A stretch of DNA of 28,100 bases from an uncultured Mycoplasmatota bacterium (GTDB lineage: Bacteria; Bacillota_I; Bacilli_A; RF39; UBA660), in the NCBI GenBank assembly GCA_900546245.1, contig URBY01000015.1:1-28100 (forward strand), in the 5' to 3' direction. Position numbers and translations under genes: made by a program. The stretch's first letter is position 1. Every line of letters starts with the position of its first letter. The notes under the pieces were generated by a model. That model worked only from the letters and a program-made list of their open reading frames with translations. It was not told the DNA's origin and did no database searches. Positions 15,768 to 22,841 of the stretch are shown in pieces.

Positions 15768-16349
15768 TTATTGTTCATCTACAACGTTATTTTCGATTTT
15801 ATCTAATTCTTTTTTAAAACTTTTTACTTTAACTTTTATAATAACGCAATCAATAATATCTAATACTGCATATATACATAAAATTATTCCTATAAAACTA
15901 GTAACAGTAGTTGCACCACTTATTGGATTAACTATAAAGTATCCACCTAAAACCATTATTAGTATTGAATATATAAAAGTTATAACCCATGATTTTTCTC
16001 CTAAATCTTTTATTTCAAAAGAAACTTGAATTTTATTTATACCATTTATAATCATCCATACACCAATAAATACTGGTATTAGAATCATAAGTAAATCCTC
16101 ATTTATTAAAAGCATAAGTCCACATACTATACTAAATATACCAGAAATAAGTCCTACACTTGCACCTAGTCCATCCTTTCTATATCTAAAATAGTCAATT
16201 ACAGGAAATACACCAATAAGTAATAAAATTACTCCAATCGCAACTGTTATTGATTTTATGAATCCCTCTGCATTAACTGCTAAAATTAATCCAAATAAGA
16301 ATAATAGTACTGATGAAATCATCGAAATATTAAATACTTTCTTTAACAT
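15768..16349 (-). CDS. DUF308 (HdeD-like) membrane protein
   Basis: A 193-residue membrane protein with about six hydrophobic segments in three hairpin-like pairs, and repeated GxxxLIxGxxxIxxxI patterns typical of DUF308/HdeD proteins. A charged C-terminal tail (about 173-193) is cytoplasmic. HdeD is linked to acid resistance in E. coli; for the Gram-positive members the function is unknown. The start follows AAAGGTAGG. A TGTTATAAT extended -10 lies upstream, so it is probably transcribed on its own. Confidence 0.87.
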   Translation of the reverse strand: MLKKVFNISMISSVLLFLFGLILAVNAEGFIKSITVAIGVILLLIGVFPVIDYFRYRKDGLGASVGLISGIFSIVCGLMLLINEDLLMILIPVFIGVWMIINGINKIQVSFEIKDLGEKSWVITFIYSILIMVLGGYFIVNPISGATTVTSFIGIILCIYAVLDIIDCVIIKVKVKSFKKELDKIENNVVDEQ

Positions 16350-16371
16350 ATATATCCTACCTTTCTTTTTT

Positions 16372-16380
16372 ATTATAACA
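16372..16380 (-). promoter_or_regulatory. Extended -10 promoter of the DUF308 gene
   Basis: On the minus strand TGTTATAAT gives a perfect -10 with TGn extension. A weak TTTAAA lies 17 bp upstream as a possible -35. Confidence 0.5.
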
Positions 16381-16395
16381 TTTTATCAAATAAAT

Positions 16396-16929
16396 TTAAA
16401 GTTGATATTTTTTTAATTTATAATCAATTATTTTACCTTCATAAACAAGTTTCAAATTTTCTATTTTTTCAAAATCCATAGGTTTTACTATTTTTTTAGT
16501 TTTTTCAAATAATTTAACACTATCATCAGATAGAATTTTATATATAAATTCTGAACAATAATATTTTTTTCTATTTATTTTCTTATCAAAAATTGCCAAA
16601 ACTAATCCTAAAAAATTATAACCTTTACAAGGAATACCATATTTATCTAATAATCTTTTTATATTTTTGTACTTTTCATCTGATATAGTCAGCTCATATA
16701 TAAGTATTTCCGCTCTTGGTGATACAGAATAAAGGCCTTTATAAATACTTTCATTCATATATTTACCAATAAATGGACAATATTTATATTTTCTGCCTAT
16801 AGAATACATATTTGTACAATCTTTATTAAATGAAATTGAAATATGTGAATATTTATCTTTAGTAAATAATTTTATTGTTTTAGCAAGTATACTATAACTT
16901 TGTGATAATACAATATATATTTTTTTCAT
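16396..16929 (-). CDS. Permuted papain-like (YiiX/NlpC-P60 superfamily) amidase
   Basis: A 177-residue protein of the circularly permuted NlpC/P60 group. The His comes first (YSHISISF, His29) and the presumed nucleophile Cys comes late (KKYYCSEFIYKIL, Cys125); the reversed order is the mark of the permuted families. Such enzymes cleave or transfer amide or thioester bonds; the substrate is not known here. There is no signal peptide, so it probably acts in the cytoplasm. ATG 16929 is taken as the start since TAGGAG lies 5 nt before it; the frame extends to an earlier ATG at 16947 without a site. Confidence 0.78.
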   Translation of the reverse strand: MKKIYIVLSQSYSILAKTIKLFTKDKYSHISISFNKDCTNMYSIGRKYKYCPFIGKYMNESIYKGLYSVSPRAEILIYELTISDEKYKNIKRLLDKYGIPCKGYNFLGLVLAIFDKKINRKKYYCSEFIYKILSDDSVKLFEKTKKIVKPMDFEKIENLKLVYEGKIIDYKLKKYQL

Positions 16930-17094
16930 AACTACTCCTAATATCATTATAATATAAATTTATAGATATAAAAAGATAAAAAAAAAATTTCTAGTTTTTA
17001 ATTCACTTATTACTTTTTTTATAAAAATAGTATAAATCAAGTAAACAATCTACTACTACACGCGAAAGTTTTATCCGTATTCTAAAAACTGTAA

Positions 17095-17337
17095 CTAAAA
17101 TAATTTATCTGATTTAATATAATCGTAGAACTCTATTATATACTTAAAAGTTAACTCGTCTAATGTGTTATTTTGAACCAACTCTTTTGTAATTACATTA
17201 AATTCATTACCATCTATTTTATCATAATTTTTTCTAAAATTACATTTATTGTATTTAATAAAGTACTTTTTAAATTTGTATTTTTAAGTAATTTATATAA
17301 TTTAATAATTCATCAATTATAAATTCAATTTATCCAT
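17095..17337 (-). pseudogene. Decayed short gene of unknown function
   Basis: The 410-bp stretch between the papain-like gene and the next ORF has no intact gene. It does hold one long readable piece on the minus strand: an open frame ending at TAG 17095 that encodes NYDKIDGNEFNVITKELVQN and continues to IKSDKLF. Upstream, in other frames, are EFIIDELLNYINYLK and an ATG at 17337 just after the stop of the previous gene. Joining them needs two frame changes. It looks like a small gene once co-transcribed with the 17342-17659 gene. The rest (16948-17094) is AT-rich with no feature that I recognise. Confidence 0.4.
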
Positions 17338-17341
17338 CTGT

Positions 17342-17659
17342 TTAGAAGATATAATTTTCTCCATTCTCATAATCAGAAACACTTATTTGAACACCAGGAT
17401 TTAATTGTCTTAATTTTTCAATTAGAGCAGTTGGATTATCTATTTTTTCTTTATTGTCGTTTATATTTTTTTTAATTAATTCATCAATAATTTTATCAAT
17501 TTCTTGTTTTATTTGTTCAATATCTTCATCAGAATTTGTATATGATTTAATAATACTATTTGCTGTATTATTATCTATAACAAAAAAGCCATATTTACTA
17601 TTTATATTATTAGACAAATTATTAACATAATTATAAATCCATTCATTTTTTTCTTCCAT
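17342..17659 (-). CDS. Small hypothetical protein
   Basis: A 105-residue acidic, helix-rich protein of no family that I recognise. A charged helical stretch (about 42-75) with regularly spaced Ile and Lys/Glu could form a coiled coil. There is no signal or membrane segment. The start is ATG 17659, preceded by TAGGTG; the frame could also begin at GTG 17668 inside that site. An extended -10 (TGTTATAAT, 17688-17696) lies about 30 bp upstream, after the terminator of the previous gene, so it has its own promoter. Confidence 0.65.
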   Translation of the reverse strand: MEEKNEWIYNYVNNLSNNINSKYGFFVIDNNTANSIIKSYTNSDEDIEQIKQEIDKIIDELIKKNINDNKEKIDNPTALIEKLRQLNPGVQISVSDYENGENYIF

Positions 17660-17709
17660 AACTATCACCTACTATTTTCTATAAAGAATTATAACATATT
17701 CGAAATAAT

Positions 17710-17742
17710 AAAAAAACTACAATTAATTAATAATTATAGTTT
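17710..17742 (-). terminator. Terminator after the 183-residue orphan gene
   Basis: A 12-bp, mostly AT stem with one T-G pair (17714-17742, ends AAACTA / TAGTTT, 5-nt loop) is followed on the minus strand by a run of seven Ts. It lies 6 bp after the stop. Confidence 0.72.
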
Positions 17743-17748
17743 ATAAAA

Positions 17749-18300
17749 TTACATTCTTGGATGATTTTCTTGTTCACGAATTATTGCTTCTTCATAAGTT
17801 AATAACTCTTCTGTTTGTGGTAGTGCATTTGGAAGAGCATGTCGTGCCCATTTGTTTGTAGCTTCAATAAATTTTTTCTGTGAAAATAAATTTTCAGCAT
17901 AACTCTTTGCATACTTGTAATTGAAATCTTCCGTAGACTGTACAATTTCTATTGGATTAATATTTCCCGTAGTAGTCAATTCTCTTTGAATTTCACTCAT
18001 TATTATTGCATATGTTTTTCTAGCGCCCTCTGAAAACGCATATTCATAGTCCTGTTCAGTAACATAACTTCTATCTGATGTTGTTCTCGGATGACTATTC
18101 ATTGTTGCCAAAACCCACGATAAACTAAATTTTACTCTATCTATCATTAATTCATCAGATATAAATACTCCACTATTTCTATCAACTGCAACTAAATTAC
18201 CATTTTTATCTTTTCCTAAAGTATACTTATCAAATGTGTCTTTTACACCATCAAATCTAAAGTTATATTGTGGATATAATTTTGTATCAATATTATTCAT
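17749..18300 (-). CDS. Hypothetical protein, 183 residues
   Basis: A soluble protein that I do not recognise. The N-terminal part (1-50) reads like a small beta-rich unit (TLGKDKNGNLVAVDRNSGVF); the rest is mostly helical, with many Tyr, Ser and Glu, ending ENHPRM. There is no signal peptide, membrane segment or known catalytic motif. ATG 18300 follows GGGGTGAT. It has its own sigma-A-like promoter (18322-18350) and terminator. The composition is less Lys/Asn-biased than its neighbours, which may point to acquisition from elsewhere; this is only an impression. Confidence 0.7.
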   Translation of the reverse strand: MNNIDTKLYPQYNFRFDGVKDTFDKYTLGKDKNGNLVAVDRNSGVFISDELMIDRVKFSLSWVLATMNSHPRTTSDRSYVTEQDYEYAFSEGARKTYAIIMSEIQRELTTTGNINPIEIVQSTEDFNYKYAKSYAENLFSQKKFIEATNKWARHALPNALPQTEELLTYEEAIIREQENHPRM

Positions 18301-18321
18301 ATTATCACCCCATATAGTTAT

Positions 18322-18350
18322 ATATTATCATAAAATAGTTTATTATGCAA
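18322..18350 (-). promoter_or_regulatory. Promoter of the 183-residue orphan gene
   Basis: On the minus strand TTGCAT (18345-18350) and TAATAT (18322-18327) are 17 bp apart, with TGA directly before the -10 as an extension. Confidence 0.5.
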
Positions 18351-18385
18351 AATTTTAGATTTAACATAGTAAATTTTATTAACCT

Positions 18386-18414
18386 TTGTAACACAAAATA
18401 ATAAAAAATATGAT
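18386..18414 (+). promoter_or_regulatory. Promoter of the RNHCP-domain gene
   Basis: TTGTAA (18386-18391) and TATGAT (18409-18414) are 17 bp apart, 26 bp before the start codon. The intergenic region 18301-18440 thus holds two divergent promoters. Confidence 0.55.
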
Positions 18415-18440
18415 ATTATATTTTATAGGTGATTTACATT

Positions 18441-18743
18441 ATGAAAAAATTTACTATGAAGGATGAAAAATTTATATGTGAAAATTGTGGTAAAGAAGTT
18501 TTTCCACTTGGATATACTGCAAGAGATCATTGTAATTATTGCTTATATTCAAAACACTTGGATATATTTCCTGGTGATAGAGAAAATACTTGCCTGGGAA
18601 AACTAAAACCTATTGGAATAGAAAAATTTAAAGATACATATAAAATAATTTATAAATGTGAAAAATGTAATAAATTACATAAAAATATAATGGCTAAAGA
18701 TGATAATTTCGACTTGATAATTGAATTATCTAAAGCAGAATAA
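18441..18743 (+). CDS. RNHCP-domain zinc-ribbon protein
   Basis: A 100-residue protein of the RNHCP family. The name-giving motif is varied here as RDHCNYCLYSKHLD followed by PGDREN and CLGKLKPI, which is the family order. Two CxxC pairs, ICENCG near the N-terminus and YKCEKCNK near the C-terminus, together with the central HCNYC probably bind zinc. The molecular role of the family is unknown. ATG 18441 is chosen because AGGTGA lies 8 nt before it; GTG 18429 falls inside that site. The gene is followed by a GAAA-loop terminator. Confidence 0.85.
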   Translation: MKKFTMKDEKFICENCGKEVFPLGYTARDHCNYCLYSKHLDIFPGDRENTCLGKLKPIGIEKFKDTYKIIYKCEKCNKLHKNIMAKDDNFDLIIELSKAE

Positions 18744-18767
18744 AAACGCTAGAAATAGCGCTTTTTT
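18742..18767. terminator. Bidirectional terminator between RNHCP and spoVAE
   Basis: The stem CGCTA / TAGCG (18747-18751 and 18756-18760) with a GAAA tetraloop is followed by CTTTTTT on the plus side and by TTTTT on the minus side. It lies between two converging genes. Confidence 0.85.
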
Positions 18768-19116
18768 AATTTTTTGGTTTAAATATCATAGTAAATATAA
18801 ATGCAAATATTATAGTAGCAGTTATACCTGTTGCAGTTAAAGAAAACATTCCTGTAAATAAACCTAAAAGTCCATCAACTTTTGCTTTAGCAAGTGCTCC
18901 ATGAATTAATAAGTGTCCAAAACTAGTAATACATACAATTGCACCTGCACCAAATTTATCTACAAATAAATCATATATTGAAAATGTATCTAAAGCTGCT
19001 CCTATTACTACAAATAAACTTGTAATATGTCCTGGTAATAATTTAGTATTGTCAAGTATTATTTGACCTATTAAACATACTATTCCTGCGAATAAAAATG
19101 AGTAAATAAATTCCAT
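18766..19116 (-). CDS. spoVAE: Stage V sporulation protein AE
   Basis: A 116-residue membrane protein with four hydrophobic segments and the family stretch LPGHITSLFVVIGAALDTF, close to SpoVAE (AEb) of other spore formers. It is part of the channel complex in the inner forespore membrane that imports Ca-dipicolinate during sporulation and releases it in germination. It begins 1 bp after spoVAD and ends at a terminator. Confidence 0.94.
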   Translation of the reverse strand: MEFIYSFLFAGIVCLIGQIILDNTKLLPGHITSLFVVIGAALDTFSIYDLFVDKFGAGAIVCITSFGHLLIHGALAKAKVDGLLGLFTGMFSLTATGITATIIFAFIFTMIFKPKN

Positions 19117-19117
19117 A

Positions 19118-20104
19118 TTATATTACCTCCAAACATACTGCATGACTTACTGATGGTATACTAAATTTTTGATTACAAGTTGTTGGACTCATAAGTGCTC
19201 CTGTTGCGATTAATAAAACTTTTTTTATTATTCTTTGCTTCATTTTAGGAATAATACTAGAGTATACAACTAGTGGCATACAAGATGGACCTGATCCACC
19301 TGCATATATATTTTCTTTATAATCATATATCATAGTTGCAGTGTCATCATAATTCTTATCTAATTTTATATTGTATTCTTTTTCACATATTTCTTTAAAT
19401 ATATCTTTACCATAAACACCTAAATCTCCAGTTAAAATTAAATCGTAGTCACTTACTTTTGTCTTAGTTTGCTTTAAGTGTTCATTTAATGTATATGCTG
19501 CACTTGGACTCATAACTGCGCCCATATCAAATACATTATCTACTCCCATATCTATTACTTTACCAATAGTTGCGCTAGTTACTTTTATATCTGTTTTAGC
19601 ATTTGTAAGCATTAATGATGCTGCCCCTGTTACAGTAAATGTAGTTGTTTTTGGTTTTGGCGCACCATATTCAACTGGATTTCTAAATTGTCTTTCACTT
19701 GTCATATTATGTGAAGATGTTGTACATATTGCTTTCTTATTTTTTTCATTTTCTAAAATAGATGAAGCGATTAATATTTCTTCACAAACAGATGCACAAG
19801 CATTATATACTCCTAAAAAAGGAATATTAAGATTTGAATATACAAAATTGGATATTGTAAGTTGATTCATTAAATCAGCACTTATTCCAAAAGAAATATC
19901 TTCTTCATTATATTTAGTTTTATCAAGTAAAATTTTAATAGACTCTTTTAGTTCCTTCATTTCACATTTTTCAAATGTTTTTTCTCCATCATAAAAGTCA
20001 GTAAACTTTTTATCAAAATTATCTTTTAATGGTCCTTCTATTACAAATGGACCTGCAACTGTACTTACATTTTCTACATATACATTATTAAATTTTATAG
20101 TCAT
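19118..20104 (-). CDS. spoVAD: Stage V sporulation protein AD
   Basis: A 328-residue thiolase-fold protein. It has the family blocks VAGPFVIEGPL near the start, GISADLMNQ, YNACASVCEE, SSHNMTSERQFRNPVEYGAP, and GDLGVYGKDIF. SpoVAD binds dipicolinate at the surface of the SpoVA channel. Like other SpoVADs it keeps a ketoacyl-synthase-like Cys region (NACAS) but is not thought to be an enzyme. Length is normal. It lies between spoVAC and spoVAE with gaps of 3 and 1 bp, so one transcript is sure. Confidence 0.96.
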   Translation of the reverse strand: MTIKFNNVYVENVSTVAGPFVIEGPLKDNFDKKFTDFYDGEKTFEKCEMKELKESIKILLDKTKYNEEDISFGISADLMNQLTISNFVYSNLNIPFLGVYNACASVCEEILIASSILENEKNKKAICTTSSHNMTSERQFRNPVEYGAPKPKTTTFTVTGAASLMLTNAKTDIKVTSATIGKVIDMGVDNVFDMGAVMSPSAAYTLNEHLKQTKTKVSDYDLILTGDLGVYGKDIFKEICEKEYNIKLDKNYDDTATMIYDYKENIYAGGSGPSCMPLVVYSSIIPKMKQRIIKKVLLIATGALMSPTTCNQKFSIPSVSHAVCLEVI

Positions 20105-20107
20105 TTT

Positions 20108-20548
20108 CTAACCTCCAAAAAATACGAATCTAATTATTCCAAATACATATGCTGCGACTACTCCATAAAGAATAACACTACCTGATAATTTAAAAATATT
20201 AGATCCTATTCCCATTACAAGTCCTTCATGTTTATATTCAAGTGCACTTGATGTTGTCGCATGTGCAAATCCACTTATTGGAATAAATAATCCTGCTCCT
20301 GCTTTTGATACCCAGTTATCAAAAAATCCAAGTGCTGTAAATAAACATGCTAGAAATATTATTGTAACCATCATTAAACTTACCGCCACACTTTGACTTA
20401 CTCCATCAATCATTAAATATACTTTTATTAATACTTCACCAATTAATCCAACAAGTCCACCAACTAAAAACGCTATAATCATATTTTTTACTTTGTTTTC
20501 TTTTGGACTATGTTTGTCTACTATTTTTTTGTATTCTTGTTTGTTCAT
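20108..20548 (-). CDS. spoVAC: Stage V sporulation protein AC
   Basis: A 146-residue membrane protein with four hydrophobic segments and the family motif FIPISGFAHATTSSALEYKH. SpoVAC of B. subtilis behaves as a mechanosensitive channel and is a membrane core of the DPA transporter. ATG 20548 (MNKQEYKKIVDKHSPK) is chosen because it starts like known SpoVACs and has GGTGA in front; the open frame runs further upstream but into the promoter. It is the first gene of its unit, behind a forespore-type promoter and the sigF terminator. Confidence 0.94.
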   Translation of the reverse strand: MNKQEYKKIVDKHSPKENKVKNMIIAFLVGGLVGLIGEVLIKVYLMIDGVSQSVAVSLMMVTIIFLACLFTALGFFDNWVSKAGAGLFIPISGFAHATTSSALEYKHEGLVMGIGSNIFKLSGSVILYGVVAAYVFGIIRFVFFGG

Positions 20549-20565
20549 ATTTTTTTCACCATTTG

Positions 20566-20594
20566 TATTATTAACAAAAAAAATTTTTTTATAC
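20566..20594 (-). promoter_or_regulatory. Putative sigma-G/sigma-F (forespore) promoter of spoVA
   Basis: On the minus strand GTATA (20590-20594) and AATAATA (20566-20572) are separated by 17 bp. The -35 fits GHATR exactly; the -10 fits CATNHTA except for its first base. spoVA is a known sigma-G target in B. subtilis, which supports the call. Confidence 0.62.
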
Positions 20595-20628
20595 AAAAAA
20601 AGGATAAACTTATGCACATAGTTTATCC
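20595..20628 (-). terminator. Terminator between sigF and spoVAC
   Basis: On the minus strand a 9-bp stem GGATAAACT / AGTTTATCC, with a short inner ATG/CAT pairing, is followed by seven Ts. The sigF stop codon lies in the stem. It separates sigF from spoVA transcription. Confidence 0.85.
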
Positions 20629-21272
20629 GATAAATCATCTAATATTTTTCTTTCTAGTCTATATACTTTTACTTGACTAATATTATTTTCTTTTGCGATT
20701 TCTGTTTGTGTTTTACCTTCATAATATCTTTGGTATATTAATTTTTGATCTTCTTTTTTCAAATTACTTAATGCTTCTTTTAAACTTATTAAATCTATTT
20801 TATCTAATTTTTCTTCACTTGCAATTACATCTTTTATAGATATATTATCATTATCTTCATTTACACTTTCATCTATACTTTGTACATTTTGATTTAAATT
20901 TAAAACTTCTAATACTTTACTTTTTTCTTCATTAACTATCATGCACAAAATATCTAAACTAGGATATTCTCCTTTACTTTTAAAATAATGATCTCTTGCT
21001 ATATCTACTTTTTTCTTTAATTTAAAAATATCTCTACTTATTTTAATATTCTTATCTTCTCTTAAATACTTTAATACTTCACCTAATATATATTTTTCAC
21101 AAAAAGTTGAAAATTTTATTCCAAGCGTAGGATCAAAATTATTTGCTGCTTTTATAACTCCCATTTTACCAGCTTGCATTAAATCTTCCCTATTATAACT
21201 ACTTGCGTACTTATTAACGATAAAAGATACTTTAGTTTCCATTTCTACAGCTAGTTCATTTGTTAAAATCAT
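20610..21272 (-). CDS. sigF: Sporulation sigma factor, SigF type
   Basis: A 220-residue sigma-70 family protein. Region 2 reads EDLMQAGKMGVIKAANNFDP and IKFSTFCEKYILGEVLKYLR, region 3 follows, and region 4 has a clear helix-turn-helix (GKTQTEIAKENNISQVKVYR). The gene lies directly after a SpoIIAA-like gene (ATGA overlap) and directly before spoVA genes, the same order as in B. subtilis, so SigF is preferred over SigG. It is about 35 residues shorter than usual: the N-terminal segment before region 2 is reduced. In the known system it is held by SpoIIAB; no spoIIAB is present here. Regulation must differ or the gene lies elsewhere. Confidence 0.85.
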   Translation of the reverse strand: MILTNELAVEMETKVSFIVNKYASSYNREDLMQAGKMGVIKAANNFDPTLGIKFSTFCEKYILGEVLKYLREDKNIKISRDIFKLKKKVDIARDHYFKSKGEYPSLDILCMIVNEEKSKVLEVLNLNQNVQSIDESVNEDNDNISIKDVIASEEKLDKIDLISLKEALSNLKKEDQKLIYQRYYEGKTQTEIAKENNISQVKVYRLERKILDDLSDKLCA

Positions 21273-21577
21273 ATACTTAAAAGTTTAAGTGCTGATAATT
21301 CATCAGATACATATTCTAAATCATAAGCACTCATTTCATCACCACATATAAGCATTCTTCCATCGTTTTTTTCTAATAATTTTTGACACTTATCAAACAA
21401 TTTAACACTATCACTCATTTCTAAATTTTTAACATTAAATACTACAAATCTAATGCCACCATCTTTAATTATTTCAAAAACTTTTTCTTCTACATCCATT
21501 GAACTTACTTCATTTAATATACCTGCTAATCTAACAAATAATACTCCTCTAGTAAATTCTATATTTAAATCTACCAT
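21269..21577 (-). CDS. spoIIAA: STAS-domain protein, SpoIIAA-like anti-anti-sigma factor
   Basis: A 102-residue single STAS domain. It aligns without gaps around the phosphorylation site of SpoIIAA: FVVFNVKNLEMSDSVKLF here matches the strand and helix that read LNLEDLSFMDSSGLG in B. subtilis. The conserved Asp and first Ser remain, but the second Ser, the phosphorylated one (Ser58), is Val here and the Gly is Lys. So control by SpoIIAB phosphorylation is unlikely at that site. The start follows GGGAGG. The stop TGA overlaps the sigF ATG (ATGA), so the two are coupled. The symbol rests on position and fold; the regulator function is inferred. Confidence 0.72.
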   Translation of the reverse strand: MVDLNIEFTRGVLFVRLAGILNEVSSMDVEEKVFEIIKDGGIRFVVFNVKNLEMSDSVKLFDKCQKLLEKNDGRMLICGDEMSAYDLEYVSDELSALKLLSI

Positions 21578-21621
21578 TTTTTTATTTTCCTCCCTTTTTT
21601 ACAATATTTATTAAATCACTA

Positions 21622-21650
21622 ATAATATACCTTTTAAACACTTTAGACAA
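21622..21650 (-). promoter_or_regulatory. Sigma-A-like promoter of spoIIAA-sigF
   Basis: On the minus strand TTGTCT (21645-21650) and TATTAT (21622-21627) are 17 bp apart, 44 bp before the start. A sigma-H type promoter, the usual one for spoIIA, was looked for by eye and not seen. Confidence 0.5.
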
Positions 21651-21783
21651 AACATTACAAAATTCGACTTAACTTTTTTTCGAGCATTTTTGCTCTCATA
21701 TATTATTTTCTCCGTTTTTTAACTAAATTCCCCTATACTTAAAAAAATTTTTATGATATATTTTATTTAGAAGGGAGATAATT

Positions 21784-22251
21784 ATGAAAAAGGGTCTAAA
21801 ATTATTATTAGTTTCATTATTTGTAATAATACTTTCAGGTTGTAATAATTCTTCTAAAGAAGTTGTTAAAACTTGTAAGTTAACAGCAGATCAATCATCT
21901 AATGGATATGTTCTTAATTCTAATTATGAAATTCATTCTAAAGATGGATTAGTTGATAGCGTAGTAACTAAAGAAACTGTTGAATCAGATAATGAACAAA
22001 TCCGTGAATACTTTAAAAGTACTTTAGAAAAATCATATAAAACTGCTGATGAAAGTTATGGTGGATATACATATAAAGTTACTGAAGATGATAATAAAAT
22101 AATATCTGATGTAACAATTGATTATTCTAAAATGGATTTAGATAAATCCGTTAAAGATAATTCACAAATTAAATCTTACATAAAGAATAAGAAAATAACT
22201 CTTGAAGGTATGCAAAAAATATATGAAGCTTTAGGAGCAACTTGTGAATAA
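21784..22251 (+). CDS. DUF1307 (YehR-like) lipoprotein
   Basis: A 155-residue secreted lipoprotein. The signal peptide ends in a standard lipobox LSGC with Cys20. The mature part (KTCKLTADQSSNGYVLNSNY onward) has the DUF1307/YehR beta-rich pattern. Family function is unknown; several members are surface lipoproteins of Firmicutes. The start follows AGAAGGGAG. It is read alone: a strong terminator follows at once. Confidence 0.85.
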   Translation: MKKGLKLLLVSLFVIILSGCNNSSKEVVKTCKLTADQSSNGYVLNSNYEIHSKDGLVDSVVTKETVESDNEQIREYFKSTLEKSYKTADESYGGYTYKVTEDDNKIISDVTIDYSKMDLDKSVKDNSQIKSYIKNKKITLEGMQKIYEALGATCE

Positions 22252-22277
22252 CTATACTAAAAAGGTATAGTTTTTTT
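22250..22277 (+). terminator. Terminator after the DUF1307 gene
   Basis: The stem AACTATAC / GTATAGTT (22250-22257 and 22265-22272) with a 7-nt loop is followed by a T-run. The stop codon is at its left edge. Confidence 0.85.
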
Positions 22278-22317
22278 CTTTTTTTAATGTTATATTATAA
22301 TAAAGGAAGTGAATAAA

Positions 22318-22767
22318 ATGAACAAGAAAAAAATTCTTATGTTATTTTCAATTATTTTATTATTAGTAATAATATGTTTTTTTTCATTAAATATATATAT
22401 TAACAAACAAGAAGAAAAAAAATATTATATTATTGATAAAGAAGAAGTTCCAAGTATATATAATATTGTTGGAAAAAGAAATATAATTAAATATAAATCG
22501 TTTAAAAATAGTGGTATATATAAAAATATATATCAATATAAATATATAAAAAATGTTTCATCTGATTTAAGTAAATATACAAGTGAATTAAAAGAAAATT
22601 ATAACTATTTATATACATCAAATATCGATTTTACAAAAAAAAGTGATAATATTTCAATGGCAAAAAAAATAGATGAAAACCAAATTATTATGATAGAAAT
22701 AGAATATAATGATAATTCATATAAAATAACAATATCAAAAGGAAAAGGAAATATTAATGAATTTTAA
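22318..22767 (+). CDS. Hypothetical protein with N-terminal membrane anchor
   Basis: A 149-residue protein that starts with a Lys-rich cap (MNKKKI) and one hydrophobic segment (about 6-28), with no lipobox or obvious cleavage site, so it is probably anchored with its C-terminal 120 residues outside. The outer part is rich in Lys, Tyr and Asn, and I do not recognise it. ATG 22318 is chosen because AAGGAAG precedes it by about 6 nt; the GTG at 22309 falls in that site. A TATAAT (22296-22301) lies just before. It has its own terminator. Confidence 0.75.
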   Translation: MNKKKILMLFSIILLLVIICFFSLNIYINKQEEKKYYIIDKEEVPSIYNIVGKRNIIKYKSFKNSGIYKNIYQYKYIKNVSSDLSKYTSELKENYNYLYTSNIDFTKKSDNISMAKKIDENQIIMIEIEYNDNSYKITISKGKGNINEF

Positions 22768-22772
22768 ATACT

Positions 22773-22797
22773 AACTATACTATGTATAGTTTTTTTC
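22773..22797 (+). terminator. Terminator after the anchored hypothetical gene
   Basis: The stem AACTATA / TATAGTT (22773-22779 and 22785-22791) with a CTATG loop is followed by a T-run. The stem is nearly the same as that of the terminator at 22250. Confidence 0.83.
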
Positions 22798-22806
22798 TTT
22801 TATTAG

Positions 22807-22815
22807 TGGTATACT
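22807..22815 (+). promoter_or_regulatory. Extended -10 promoter of the P-type ATPase gene
   Basis: TGGTATACT gives a -10 (TATACT) with the TGn extension, 26 bp before the ATG. The position where a -35 would be is taken by the previous terminator. Confidence 0.45.
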
Positions 22816-22841
22816 TAAAGTGTATAGTATAGGAGAAAAAA

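Noticed and set aside
15727..16029. Plus-strand open frame across the DUF308 gene
   Set aside because: It starts in the CIRCE element and mirrors the hydrophobic DUF308 coding strand; no RBS.
20610..21272. SigG identity for the sporulation sigma factor
   Set aside because: SigG is normally next to spoIIGA-sigE; this gene lies between a SpoIIAA-like gene and spoVA as sigF does. Sequence alone by eye cannot fully exclude it.
21682..21695. GAGCA/TGCTC hairpin upstream of the spoIIAA-like gene
   Set aside because: No T-run follows in either direction and there is no gene end next to it, so it is not called a terminator; too short to call anything else.
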